Positions 50,901-60,138 are shown, counted from the stretch's first letter. The stretch: DNA of 64,000 bases from Stictocephala bisonia (GCA_035578905.1 JAQJVL010000416.1:372001-436000), one strand, 5' to 3'. The notes: generated from the letters alone by a model not told the origin. Program-made: numbers and translations.

Positions 50901-53900
50901 GAGTCTTAAGTGTTCCTCCAGTAACATTCCCAGTGATGACAAAGCGGAACCACGCCTTGCTGGCACACTCCACCATGATCAGTGATGTTGGCTCCATGTG
51001 CAGGCCTGTTTCTTCCAAAACTTCTCTTTTCACTGCTTCCTGAGCTCAAGTAATTAGATAGCTGTACTGTGTAATTAAACTTTTAGAATATAAATATTGT
51101 CAATCACTTGTCATCTTCATTTACAAAGTCTTTCCCAGATGACAACTTATAATAACTTGTAAATTGAGGATATTTTTTTATTGGTCAGTCATTGAAATTT
51201 TTAGATAATTTCTTAATGCAAAATCTTAGTTAAACACGTCCAATCTCCTTGGAAATTAGATAGTGTAAGCTACTGTGCCAGAATTTAATTATTACCCTAA
51301 TATACTTAATGTGTATATAAAAATGACTAAGGTGAGGCAGGGAAAGTGTGATACAGAAATTGCAAACCTCGAGTTTGAATGTACAACCAAGACCTTATTT
51401 ATTAATATTAAAAGATAATATTTTAACCCATAAAACTACAAAATCTTTTGTACTATCATTAATTTATATTTTTTTTGACTCCTCCTTTACACACTTGCCC
51501 CAGGTGGCAGGGCAAGTGCATTATTAGCTTCTATACCCCGTAACAATAACATGTAGATGACTTAAGTAAGAACATATAGTTCAATTCAAGAGCTTTTCAG
51601 CACTTGTTACAGCTCTGAAATATCTCTTATAGTTTTTGAGATACAACATTTTCTGTTTAACACCAAAAGTAAATGGAAAATATACTAAACAAAAAAAATG
51701 AATAAGAAAAACTGATAGACACTAACCAGTACATCCCAAATCAATTTTATTTGGCTCATTTTAAAAATAATTGTTGTGGCTGATGTGGAATATACATTTA
51801 TGCTTAGACAAAAGTCTTTCAGCACACACAAAAAAATCTTTTTATTAAATCTAAACTGCTTGAGATATAAATCTAAGTTGTTATTTACATTATTTACAAT
51901 TTTCCTTTCTGGCTTAACTTATTGTGTGTTGTAAGAGGAGAAGTGAAGTTGAACACAATCTCCCCCTTCCCCCAAGAGAAGGCTGAGGCAAAATATTTTT
52001 CTATTTCCTTGTCAGTAATTTTACTAACATCTTGATTATCAGGGTATTAAAACATACTAATTTGATTGTGATTAATGCACTTGCTCCATAATGACTAATT
52101 TGAGGGGTAGGTGCGTACAGGGTATTTATATAAAAATAAAGAGAATACAAATAAAAAATCAACAACTACTAAAAAATACACTTCAAAATGAGCTCCTGGA
52201 CCTCAATATAAAAAATAGTGAAGGTTTAACATTTAAAAATAATTTGTCAAAAAGTCTTACCTAGCTCCAAAGATGTTTCACATATACATACAAAATGTTA
52301 TTAATATGTTTTACTGTATGTTGCATGTCAAAAGTAAACCATAAACTTAAAGTATGGTAAATAGGGATATTCTAATAATAATTATATACTGCCCATGAAT
52401 AACACTTGGAAGCACGGGCATACACGGGTATGCACTTGCCCTAAAAATGCACTTACCCCATCTTACCTTATATAAAGTGTTAAACTACTAATTAATAAGC
52501 TATAATTATAAGATGCCTAGTTGTTTTTCTTATTACAGCATAGCCTCGATTATCCGGCAGTCCGTATCATCCAGTTCGGCAAGTATCTACCTGCCGATAG
52601 ATACTATCACTGTACGTGTATGGGTGGGTGAGTGGGTACTATTACTGTACGTGTATGGGTGGGTGAGTGGGTACTATTACTGTACGTGTATGGGTGGGCG
52701 GGTGGGTACTATCACTGTACGTGTATGGGTGGGTGAGTGGGTACTATCACTGTACGTGTATGGGTGGGTGAGTGGGTACTATTACTGTACGTGTATGGGT
52801 GGGCGGGTGGGTACTATCACTGTACGTGTATGGGTGGGTGAGTGGGTACTATTACTGTACGTGTATGGGTGGACGGTTGGGTACTATCACTGTACGTGTA
52901 TGGGTGGGCGAGTGGGTACTATCACATTGTATCAGAATTTACAATGTAGAACTCTACAAATCTAGAATATAATAGTATTATTTGTTAAAAGATTACTTTA
53001 TAATTAAAAAGAGTAATATAGTTCTGTTTGGAATAATTTAAAATAATTGTAGCATCAAATACCAAGAAATGTCTATATCCAAAATAATATTCTTATAACA
53101 ATATTATCTTATAAAAATAATTATCTAACAAGAAAAATTATTTACAAGATAAAATTACAATTAATCTGAAGTGTCTTTCAGTTTTGAAATGCAAATGCCG
53201 TACTCGAGTGTTTCGATTTTCCATTTCGCAAATTGCAGGGGTCCATTTCGCGAGTGGGGGAAGTGGAACAGTTCATTTTACGTACACACCCGCAAGCAGC
53301 GTCAAAGTTGGCGATCGTTATAAATATCGTTCGTTTCATTACAATTGCTGCAGAGCACGTTGCGCCAAATACAACTGTAGACGCATGCTGTCTGTTATCA
53401 GTGTTTCTCCAATAAAACCAAGTTATTTATGACTTGTGTTTTATCCGGATTTTATCGTATTCGGCTTGACATTCGCCACATTAGGCCGGATAACCGAGGT
53501 TGTATTGTATATAAACAAAGATTCCAAAGAAATAAAATAGCAATTTTTCTTAAGTATTAAAGCTAAACAAATGTTAAATTTTAGAAATAAAATTATTAAG
53601 TTCAATGTAAAGAGCAATTTAATCACTTGACTAGCAGCCCGATACATGCATCAAGTAGGATTAGTGTTATAGTTACTGGCCTGAGTCTATACTGAAGCAT
53701 CCAATCTACTGATCAACAAGTTGGTCAACTTACATGGAAATTAAATGAATTTTTTCTGTAAAGGAAAACACAAATGAATATATGTAATCTTTGCAAGTAA
53801 CTTACTTCAATTTCTTCTCCAGGTTCCATTCGGCCAGCTGGCAAATACCATTGTCCAGCACATGAACTCTTTGCCTCCTGCATCATGAGAATTTCACCCT

Positions 53901-56033
53901 CTTCATTAAAAAGCACTGCCATTACAATATATGTAACTGTGTTCTTTATTATTGGGACAAAGTCAGATGGGGTTGAGGGCGTTACACCCTTAGCAGCTAA
54001 AACAATTAATTCCAAATTATTTAATACAAAATAATCGTAATGAAATGTAGGCCTATAGTTAAGGTAAAATAGATGCTTACTTATTTATTTTAATCTCTTT
54101 TAAATATATTTTGGTATGGTTCAGCCAGCATTAAAAGCACGAGTTCGAATAACCATCTGAGGAAAATACTTTTAAGTAATCAAATATGACCTATTCTTTT
54201 AATTATAGCTTATTTATTTATGATTTATTACTATAGCTTCTTTTGTGAGTCCCACCACAATATAATAACATTCAACAGCGACTTTCATCACAGCACTGTG
54301 GAGCTAGCGCTACACTAGAGCACCTAACAGTGGGAGCATTCAAAAAGACCACATGAACATTATATTGCATTTTCTCTTGTAAAGAATCGGAATAATAGTA
54401 ACAGAAAAATTATCATAACAGATTATTTTACATCCAATAATACCAGCTGTGGGTGTAAATAGTGCAGAAATATGCACCTCTCTGCTCCTACCACTAGGAC
54501 CACGCTTGTCACCAATTTTTAACAGAGTATCACTATTGAATGTTATTATACTGTGGTCTCACCATGTTGTAAAACAAATAATATACTTTCAATTTTAATA
54601 TCTTTACAAATTACCTAAATACTGTTGTTACTGAATTTATGTAACACGTTTACCGTCCTTGATGATTATTTTGTAGACCAGAGGGATCTACAAAATAATC
54701 ATCCATCCCTGCACGTTCAGTGGTAGTGATCCTCTCACCCATCCATTCACGTACAGTGGTGTTGACTCACCAGCCCTCTCATACACGTATGGTGGTATTT
54801 GGTCATTTATATATTCGTGAAATTTCTCTTTGACAACACATGTAACCAATTAAATAACAAAAACCTCTGAAATTTGGCATTTTTCAGTGGGTAGCAATTA
54901 TTGTAGTCAGTAATTTAATGATTTCTGTAGCTGTAGTGACAAACAATAAATGATATAGACTAATCAAATGACTTATTTGTGGAAAATTTAGGACAATCTA
55001 GATCACTCGTCTCCATTGACAACTGATACTATAAACTAAAGTTAAAAACAAGAACAAAATTAAAATGTGAATATATAAGAATAAAAGAAAACATATTAAT
55101 GGAGAGAAACAAATTGTACAATTTAAATTACTAAAATATTCTATCTAGGCCTATATCAACTAATAATTTGGTACAAAAAATAAAACTTCAAATATAAGTA
55201 AATTAGAAAAGATAAATTAATACTGTAACAGCATTCAATAAGATAAGCAAATGAAATCAATAGTCTTTGAATTAAAAAATAAAAATTAAGTGTTCAAAAT
55301 ATGGAGACGTGTTTATGGTGGCAGTAAAGCAAGTTATACCTACAGTAAGTTTGTAAAATATAATCGTACACAGTGACTTTGAGCCGCTAAAGCTCTAGTC
55401 ACATCATTAGTAGCTAGGTCTATGTTACAATTTGGAATAGGGTAATATCAAAGTCTTAACCTACATCATTTAACATTGGAAGGGAAGAATAAAGTGATTC
55501 ACTTGTGTTATGCTAGAAGATACACGTTACAAGTGATTGTAACCATCTCGTGCCAATCTGAAGACATTTCCACTGAAAGGCCAAGATTTTTATCTCGTTC
55601 CAGTATTCAAATATTATAACGTTAATAGATCGTTATAATACAGGCTAGTAGCGGAAAGATGCAACACAGCTAAATTAAGCCATGTGGCAGTACAGATGCA
55701 ACTGTAAATAAATGCTTCTGGCTATTTATGTTGTCTAAATTTAGCCTGATCAGTTAGAGAGTTAATAATTGAAAGTGGTATGTAATTTCATAACAGAATG
55801 GTCTGTATTTAAGTCATAAAGCATAACAATAGCCTAATATTTATAGCCAGAATAGGACTACAAATAGTGGAAAGTAAGATACATAAATCATATATTAGTG
55901 GAATTAGAGCAGACAACATAGACCTACCTATAGCTTCATTTTGATCGGCTAAAGTGAAATCACACAATTCTTCACCGTCTTGCAATGCTAACCCATCTAG
56001 CAGCATTGTTAAATTATTTTCAATTGAATCCAT
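29389..56033 (-). CDS. NUDT18: NUDT18-like Nudix hydrolase, six exons joined
   Basis: In its family this enzyme hydrolyses oxidised nucleoside diphosphates (8-oxo-dGDP, 8-oxo-GDP) to monophosphates, keeping damaged guanine out of DNA and RNA. The minus-strand exons are 56033-55928, 53996-53806, 51039-50872, 45676-45495, 37261-37156 and 29634-29389. They total 999 nt, or 332 aa plus stop, close to the ~323 aa of the mammalian protein. Every junction is GT-AG and the phases agree. The Nudix box is complete: [23 protein letters not shown] (pattern GX5EX7REUXEEXGU). It is split by the second intron. Upstream are [20 protein letters not shown] and [12 protein letters not shown]. Downstream, [21 protein letters not shown] and [13 protein letters not shown] match the C-terminal domain of the family. 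Introns carry a LINE plus hAT nest, a pogo-like element and minisatellite, while the exons are intact. Confidence 0.92.
29835..29856. repeat. (CT)n microsatellite
   Basis: A run of CT dinucleotides in NUDT18 intron 5. Confidence 0.85.
30144..30640. mobile_element. TTAA-type MITE in NUDT18 intron 5
   Basis: TTAA lies at 30140-30143 and 30641-30644. The right terminus CCCATTGCGGATC (inverted) matches the left CC...CATTGCGGATT, apart from a 7-base insertion in the left end. The CCATGGAC-like word inside the right end also echoes the left AGTCCATTG. Non-autonomous. Confidence 0.6.
30645..31880. other. NUDT18 intron 5 stretch, no gene seen
   Basis: The 100-codon plus-strand frame at 31301-31603 has no recognisable domain and looks incidental. 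Confidence 0.45.
31885..32470 (+). pseudogene. LINE reverse transcriptase fragment
   Basis: Broken plus-strand frames read [19 protein letters not shown] (linker before RT), then [17 protein letters not shown] with [14 protein letters not shown]. After that come [20 protein letters not shown] and [14 protein letters not shown]. These are the fingers/palm start of a jockey/CR1-type reverse transcriptase. Frameshifts and truncation before the YADD motif make it dead. Confidence 0.75.
32480..33595. other. NUDT18 intron 5 stretch, possible retroelement 3' end
   Basis: Around 32880 CCTGAAGATGCC followed by GGCGAAACATGT resembles a motif I associate with 3' regions of Penelope-like or related retroelements. 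This is weak. The palindrome GGTAGGCCTACC lies near 32766. Confidence 0.3.
33596..33630. repeat. (AT)n microsatellite
   Basis: About 17 AT dinucleotides. Confidence 0.95.
33631..35375. other. NUDT18 intron 5 stretch, no gene seen
   Basis: Mostly AT-rich, with a GC-rich purine island (34815-35000: GGAGAGGGCGGGGCGG and similar) of unknown origin. Confidence 0.4.
35380..35507 (+). mobile_element. LINE 3' terminus with ATT tail
   Basis: TTTTTGTACAATAAAGCC followed by (ATT)n is a typical 3' end of jockey/I-type LINEs. The preceding GAGAGGACTTATTAGTCC is consistent. The 5' part is missing. Confidence 0.6.
36528..36615 (-). repeat. tRNA-derived SINE relic
   Basis: The minus strand shows an A-box-like GATTGGTGTAGTGAGTAG and a B-box-like GACGTTCAAATCACG about 35 bases apart. 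Mismatches make a functional tRNA unlikely. Confidence 0.4.
37156..37261 (-). CDS. NUDT18: NUDT18 exon 5
   Basis: A short exon found by looking for the family motif. It completes the Ser codon, then reads [35 protein letters not shown], with acceptor TAG before 37261 and donor GTAAG after 37156. The phase fits exons 4 and 6 exactly. Confidence 0.88.
37262..38920. other. NUDT18 intron 4 stretch, no gene seen
   Basis: AT-rich with no supported feature. Confidence 0.5.
39000..39007. repeat. hAT target duplication, left copy
   Basis: ACCTCAAC, identical to 43397-43404. Confidence 0.93.
39008..43396 (+). mobile_element. Complete hAT element, ZMYM1-like type, 4.39 kb
   Basis: The short terminal inverted repeats CAGGGCCGG / CCGGCCCTG are bounded by perfect 8-bp duplications ACCTCAAC (39000-39007, 43397-43404), the hAT hallmark. 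Subterminal G-rich DNA includes GAGGGGCGGCAAATT on both sides (39063 and 43340). The transposase frame is intact. The element sits inside a LINE frame inside a NUDT18 intron. Confidence 0.95.
39623..43160 (+). CDS. hAT transposase (zinc finger MYM-type 1-like), two exons
   Basis: Cut-and-paste transposase. Exon 1, 39623-39758, starts at ATG ([20 protein letters not shown]) and ends with donor GTAAGT. Exon 2, 40717-43160, follows acceptor TTACAG. The join makes an Asp codon and a total of 859 aa with no stop. Order: basic N-terminus, acidic Ser-rich linker, TTF-type zinc-finger region (residues ~120-230: [19 protein letters not shown], then YHQNCFGQW), DUF4371-like start of the RNase-H fold ([18 protein letters not shown], first Asp), [35 protein letters not shown], and the C-terminal hAT dimerisation block ([20 protein letters not shown]). 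The unbroken frame and perfect target duplication imply recent insertion and possible activity. Confidence 0.92.
43397..45054 (+). CDS. LINE reverse transcriptase, distal part (about 550 aa)
   Basis: RNA-dependent DNA polymerase of a non-LTR retrotransposon. The uninterrupted frame shows [18 protein letters not shown] (finger), [12 protein letters not shown], the first palm Asp in [35 protein letters not shown], the catalytic YADD in [10 protein letters not shown], and [12 protein letters not shown] (thumb). The C-terminal block is [16 protein letters not shown]. The frame joins the left flank exactly if the hAT element and one target duplicate are removed, so the LINE was intact here when hit. 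The start codon and endonuclease lie beyond the truncation. The clade (jockey versus CR1/I) is inferred from motif style only. Confidence 0.88.
45495..45676 (-). CDS. NUDT18: NUDT18 exon 4
   Basis: The acceptor TTTCAAG precedes 45676. It reads [20 protein letters not shown] through [12 protein letters not shown] and ends after two bases of a Ser codon. Donor GTATAG. Confidence 0.88.
45839..46430 (-). pseudogene. CR1/jockey-like LINE 3' relic
   Basis: The minus-strand frames contain [30 protein letters not shown] and [20 protein letters not shown], which are typical of the C-terminal region after the RT domain. They are followed by a 3' (ATTG)n tail at 45839-45850. Heavily frameshifted. Confidence 0.65.
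47338..47605. repeat. Fold-back repeat with arms of over 100 bp
   Basis: The left arm (47380-47455) and right arm (47478-47585) are imperfect inverted copies sharing GATCGATTTC, CACAAATATTAT and GTAAACRTCACACAAC. The outer left 45 bases also occur at 27053. NUDT18 intron 3. Confidence 0.65.
47875..47902. repeat. Poly-A tract
   Basis: About 27 consecutive A residues. Confidence 0.9.
48235..48415. repeat. Degenerate tandem repeat around AAGTTGATCA
   Basis: AAGTTGATCA or AAGTGGATCA alternates with GGCTACC / GGTGGCC at roughly 25-35 base spacing, about six diverged copies. Confidence 0.5.
49002..49116 (+). repeat. Minisatellite array 6 in NUDT18 intron 3
   Basis: Three to four short units (CCCACCCATACACATACAGT and variants) that lack the second CCCGCCC block, so they are shorter than in other arrays. 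Confidence 0.8.
49117..50870. other. NUDT18 intron 3 remainder, no gene seen
   Basis: The 110-codon minus-strand frame at 50040-50372 has no recognisable domain and no splice support. Confidence 0.45.
50872..51039 (-). CDS. NUDT18: NUDT18 exon 3, second half of the Nudix box
   Basis: The acceptor CTCAG precedes 51039. It reads [20 protein letters not shown] through [10 protein letters not shown] (56 codons, phase 0 at both ends), with donor GTAAGT. Confidence 0.92.
51040..52533. other. NUDT18 intron 2 stretch, no gene seen
   Basis: AT-rich, with no supported feature. Confidence 0.5.
52536..53507. mobile_element. Pogo/jerky-like non-autonomous element carrying minisatellite
   Basis: The ends CAGCATAGCCTCGATTATCC and, inverted, CAATACAACCTCGGTTATCC share 15-16 of 20 bases. 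They are flanked by TA on both sides (52534-52535, 53508-53509). The AACCTCGGTTATCCGG class of terminus is typical of pogo/Tigger/jerky elements. No transposase frame remains. A minisatellite array fills 52603-52925 near the left end. Confidence 0.72.
52603..52925 (-). repeat. Minisatellite array 7, 35-bp units, inverted
   Basis: About nine units of exactly 35 bp (TGTACGTGTA starts at 52611, 52646 and 52681) with the G-rich face on this strand (GGGTGGGTGAGTGGG or GGGTGGGCGGGTGGG). The unit is one base shorter than in the other arrays, since the spacer between the G block and CTGTACG differs. Confidence 0.93.
53806..53996 (-). CDS. NUDT18: NUDT18 exon 2, first half of the Nudix box
   Basis: The acceptor TTTTAG precedes 53996. 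It encodes [12 protein letters not shown] through [15 protein letters not shown], with donor GTAAGT after 53806. Confidence 0.92.
54005..54655. other. NUDT18 intron 1 stretch, no gene seen
   Basis: There is a tRNA-like fragment around 54120-54165 (GAGTTCGAATAACC), too short to call. Confidence 0.35.
54661..54703. repeat. Perfect 17-bp hairpin at a minisatellite edge
   Basis: 54661-54677 (GATGATTATTTTGTAGA) pairs perfectly with 54687-54703 around a 9-base loop. The minisatellite copies begin immediately after it. Confidence 0.85.
54703..54800 (+). repeat. Minisatellite array 8
   Basis: Three diverged units (CACGTACAGTGGTGTTGACT and similar) in NUDT18 intron 1. Confidence 0.75.
54801..55927. 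other. NUDT18 intron 1 remainder, no gene seen
   Basis: AT-rich intronic DNA without recognised features. Confidence 0.5.
55928..56033 (-). CDS. NUDT18: NUDT18 exon 1
   Basis: ATG is at 56033-56031 (minus). It encodes [17 protein letters not shown] through LADQNEAI plus one base. The donor is GTAGGT after 55928. No cleavable signal peptide is apparent. Confidence 0.85.
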
Positions 56034-56499
56034 TTTTTTGACTATTACTCACAATTCAAAATGGATATTTACCGCTACAGGAGCACTTTTACACTTATTT
56101 TTTGTTTTCAACAACAAGCCCTCCCTCCCAATACCTTATGATGATGTATCATACTAAACATTCCATGCCATGTAAATTTTGACATTCCAACCATTCTCCA
56201 GTCTTCTCCTTTCTTTTTTTCCTTCTTTCCACACCGATTCCACCTGTCCTTTCTCTCAACAGGTCAACAGATGGGACTGGAAACGTGATCTGTGCCTATC
56301 TTCCTTAATATATTTCAAACAGCACTATATGGAGTATTTATTATCATCATTCAATAACTGGAATAAAAGTTAATTAAATTTTAATATTACACTTTAAGTC
56401 ATAACAACTACTCTAGCATTTAAGAACAATAAGTAAATGCTTGTATTATAAAAAAGTATTTAAAACCATGATTGCTTCTTGCTTGTACTTCTAAGAGTC

Positions 56500-57025
56500 T
56501 TCTATCTTACTGAATCTGGGGTCTTCAATGATCACTTCTTGGTCCCATTCCTGTTCAACATCAATCAAAACTATATCAACGAGTCTATTGACTTTCCATT
56601 TTTGCTGACATCAAGCTTTTTCTTGAAGTTTCTTCGCTTGTGAAGCTCTTCAAAATGCTCAAAAGCTCTTCAAATCCGAGCTTATCTTCCTCTTATAGGC
56701 CTAGTATGTCCCACTAAGTTGTTAGTCAACCCTAGCAAGACCAAACTCAACACTTATAAGAGGAAGATAAGAGTTGTGCTGGTAGACAACTATCTGGATA
56801 AGAACTTGTTGGAAGATGCAGTCAAGTTAGGTATCTTGGTGTTACAATTGATTCTTGTTTCTAGTTTAGGGGTGATGAGTGTTAGAGGGCTACTTGTACA
56901 ATGGTGTCATAATGCGCAATGCTGGTCATTGGCTCAGTTCCAATGCTATGGCTCTTCTGTACAAATCCCTCGTTCGTCATTAGCTGGAGTACACCTATGT
57001 CATTTGGTCATCTTGTAAACTTGAC
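56500..57025 (+). pseudogene. LINE reverse transcriptase relic
   Basis: Scattered frames read GVFNDHFLVPFLFN (GVPQG...LGPLLFN-like), LLVNPSKTKLNTYKRKIR (typical after YADD), RYLGVTIDS and MALLYKSLVR ... LEYTYVIWS. The order matches the RT palm to C-terminal region of an I/jockey/R1-type LINE, heavily decayed. Confidence 0.7.
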
Positions 57026-57232
57026 TAAATCTATTCATTTTATACTAAAGTAGATTGTATACCAATAAGTTATTGGTCACCGAAAGCAATTCTACTATTT
57101 GGAGGTCCTCAATAGCTTTCAAGCAGTTTCAAGAATTTCATGCTCTTTAGCCTCCAGAGGTCAGGAGAATAGATGTAAATATATTTTTCTTAGTTAAGCT
57201 GCTTTACGATGTCCAGGACTGCCCATACAGGT

Positions 57233-57408
57233 AGCAGACACATAGATTGACATTTACCCACCCACCCACCCAGCAGACATATATATTGACATTTACCCAC
57301 CCACCCAGCAGACATATAGATTGACATTTACCCACCCACCCTCCCAACAGACACATAGATTGACATTTACTCACCCACCCACTCAGCAGACACATAGATT
57401 GACATTTA
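57233..57408 (+). repeat. Second, related minisatellite (AGCAGACACATAG units)
   Basis: Five units spaced 35-40 bp with AGCAGACACATAGATTGACA followed by TTTACCCACCCACCCACCC. It shares the C-rich block and ATTGAC with the main family, but the remainder differs. Confidence 0.88.
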
Positions 57409-57487
57409 CAGTAAATACTATGTAATTACTTTAGTTCATTAGTGGATACAAATAATTAATTCATTTGATATAAACTACTTATTCAAA

Positions 57488-57833
57488 TGAGTGGTATAAC
57501 AACCCACCCACCCACCCATACACGTACAGTGGTATTGACCCACCCGCCCACCCATACACGTACATTGGTATTGACCCACCCACCCTCCCATTCACGTACA
57601 GTACCCGCCCATACACGTACAGTGGTATTGACCCACCCGCCCATCCATACACGTACAGTGGTATTTTCCCACCCGCCCCACCCGTACACGAACAGTGGTA
57701 TTGACCCACCCGCCCCGCCCATACATGTACAGTGGTTTGATCGTACGCACTGTGGTGCTGACCCACCCGCCCACCCATACATGTATAGTGGTATTGACCC
57801 ACCCGCCCACACATACACGTTCAGTGGTATTGA
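57488..57833 (+). repeat. Minisatellite array 10
   Basis: About nine 36-bp units, mostly CCCACCCGCCCACCCATACA followed by CGTACAGTGGTATTGA. One deletion unit lies near 57600 and a GTTTGATCGTACGCAC variant near 57735. Confidence 0.93.
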
Positions 57834-57904
57834 TTGGTTATTATTACGATTGGAGTTATTAGCGACGCAAATAGTCCAGATTTAATTCCTAATGTGACAA
57901 TAGC

Positions 57905-58048
57905 AGTGTTAGCCCTACAACTACAGTGGTACGGACCAGCCCGCCCAACCCTACACGAACAGTACCAACTGACCCACCCGTCCGTCCTTACAACTACAGT
58001 GGTACTAACCAACCCGCCCACCCCTACAACTACAATGGTACTGGTGGT
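57905..58048 (+). repeat. Minisatellite array 11, CTACAACTACAGT variant
   Basis: Four units in which CATACACGTACAGT is replaced by CTACAACTACAGT, a separately amplified subfamily. Confidence 0.85.
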
Positions 58049-58273
58049 AAAAAAAAAAAAAATAGACAATAACTATCTTATCCTTGTTTTTAGCAAGTAT
58101 TAGTATTATATGACATTAAATTATTTGAGTGGCTTTATTTTCTGATAGGGTTATCCTTTTGACCTCAGGGTTTCACCTCTGTATTGTACAAACAAAGGCC
58201 TTTACAATGATGTATAACTCGAAGTAGGCCTTCATTTAAAATTTTTAAGACTTCCTTCATATATGGAAAGAAA

Positions 58274-58607
58274 ACACCGCCCGCCCATACACGTACAATG
58301 GTATTGACCTACTTGCCCGCCCATACAACACGTACAGTATCAATGACCCACCCGCCCGCCCATACACGTACAATGGTATTGACCTACTTGCCCGCCCATA
58401 CAACACGTACAGTATCAATGACCCGCCCGCCCACCCATACACACACAGTGGTATTGACCCACCCGCCCACCCATACACGTACAGTGGTATTGACCCACCC
58501 GTCCACCCATACACGTGCAGTGGTATTGACCCACCCGCCTACCCATACACGTACAGTGGTATTGACCCACCCGCTCACCCATACACGTACAGTGGTATTG
58601 ACCGGGT
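58274..58607 (+). repeat. Minisatellite array 12 with 75-bp higher-order unit
   Basis: Two 75-bp compound units (ACGTACAATG at 58291 and 58366) are followed by five regular 36-bp units (ACACGT starts at 58475, 58511 and 58547). Confidence 0.92.
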
Positions 58608-58621
58608 ATTGACAATATAAT

Positions 58622-59579
58622 AGGACGTGTATGGGTGGGTGGGTGATTGAATGTAATAGTACGTGTATGGGCGGGTGGGTGGGCCAATATAATATTACGT
58701 ACTCATTATTGACCTACCTGCCCACCCATACACGTACAGTGGTATTGACCCACCCGCCCACCCATACATGTACAGTGGTATTGACCCTCCAGCCCATTCA
58801 AAAACGTACAGTGGTATTGACCCTCCTAGCCACCCATATGTACAGTGGTATTGACTCACCTGCCCACCCATACACGTACAGTGGTATTGACTCACCTGCC
58901 CACCCATAAATGATCAGTGGTATTGACCCACCCGCCCACCCATATACGTACAGATGTATTGACCCACCCGCCCACCCATAGACGTACAGAGTTACCCACC
59001 CACTATAGTTCACACATACACGTACAGTGATATTGACCCACCCACCCGCCCATACACGTACAGTGATATTGACCCACCCGCCCGCCCATACACGTACAGT
59101 GATATTGACCCACACGCCCGCTCATACACGTACATTGTCATTGACCCACCTGCCCGCCCATACACGTACAGTGAAATTCAGCCTCCACCATACATTGTAT
59201 GTGTATGGGTCAATCAGTCTTAAGCTTAGTTGACTTGAACGGGAGCACTGTATACTGAGGTGTGGGAGTAAGATTGACCCACACGCCCACCCATACACGT
59301 ACAGTGGTATTAACCCACCCACCCACCCATAAACGTAAAGTGGTATTAACCCCCCCCCACCCACCCATACACATACAGTGGTATTGACCCACCCGCCTAC
59401 ATATACACGTACAGTGGTAATGACCCACCCGCCAACCAATAAACGTACAGTGGTATTGACCCACCTGCCCACCCATACACGTACAGTGATATTGACCCAC
59501 CCGCCCACCCATACACGTACAGTGGTATTGACCCACACGCCCGCTCATACACGTACATTGTCATTGACCCACCTGCCCC
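58622..59579. repeat. Minisatellite array 13, mixed orientation, largest block
   Basis: It opens with two inverted units (58622-58685), then about 22 forward units. A variant string (GACCCACACGCCCGCTCATA and the following unit) occurs at 59107 and again at 59530, so about 423 bp was duplicated or converted within the array. Confidence 0.92.
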
Positions 59580-59750
59580 CATATCAAATCAGCGAGCTTT
59601 ATCAAATGCCTGATCTGATGTTGACATATAGATATTTCTTGTTCTTTGCAACAAAACTTGTCAATGTCAAGGTTTAATTAAGTATATATATTTCTCTTTA
59701 TGATTCTTTGAAACTGACGATATTAATTGAAACTTTAAAATATATACAGT

Positions 59751-60138
59751 ATATACTAGGCAGTAGGCAAGGGGGCCTGCCTAAAATAAAACTCCCCAAC
59801 ATTTTAGCTATTGTAAATACTAGGCAGTAGGCAAGGGGGCCTGCCTAAAATAAAACTCCCCAACATTTTAGCTGTTGTAAATACTAGGTAGTAGGCAAGG
59901 GGGCCTGCCTAAAATAAAACTCCCCAACATTTTAGCTGTTGTAAATACTAGGCAGTAGGCAAGGGGGCCTGCCTAAAATAAAACTCCCCAACATTTTAGC
60001 TGTTGTAAATACTAGGCAGTAGGCAAGGGGGCCTGCCTAAAATAAAACTCCCCAACATTTTAGCTGTTGTAAATACTAGGCAGTAGGCCAGGGGGCCTGC
60101 CTAAAATAAAACTCTCCAACATTTTAGCTATTGTAAAT
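59751..60138. repeat. 64-bp satellite, six copies
   Basis: ACTAGG starts at 59755, 59819, 59883, 59947, 60011 and 60075, exactly 64 bp apart. The copies differ by only a few bases. Each unit has an inverted repeat TAGGCAAGGGGGCCTGCCTA. Confidence 0.95.

Noticed and set aside
52513..52965. 150-codon frame with [14 protein letters not shown] repeats
   Set aside because: It is the same artefact from the 35-bp array, where three units make 35 codons in rotating frames.
57479..59677. Many overlapping open frames encoding [16 protein letters not shown] or GGWVNTTVRVW-like repeats on both strands
   Set aside because: They are produced by a 36-bp tandem repeat (a multiple of three) that happens to lack stops in most frames. 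No start context, splicing or domain supports translation.
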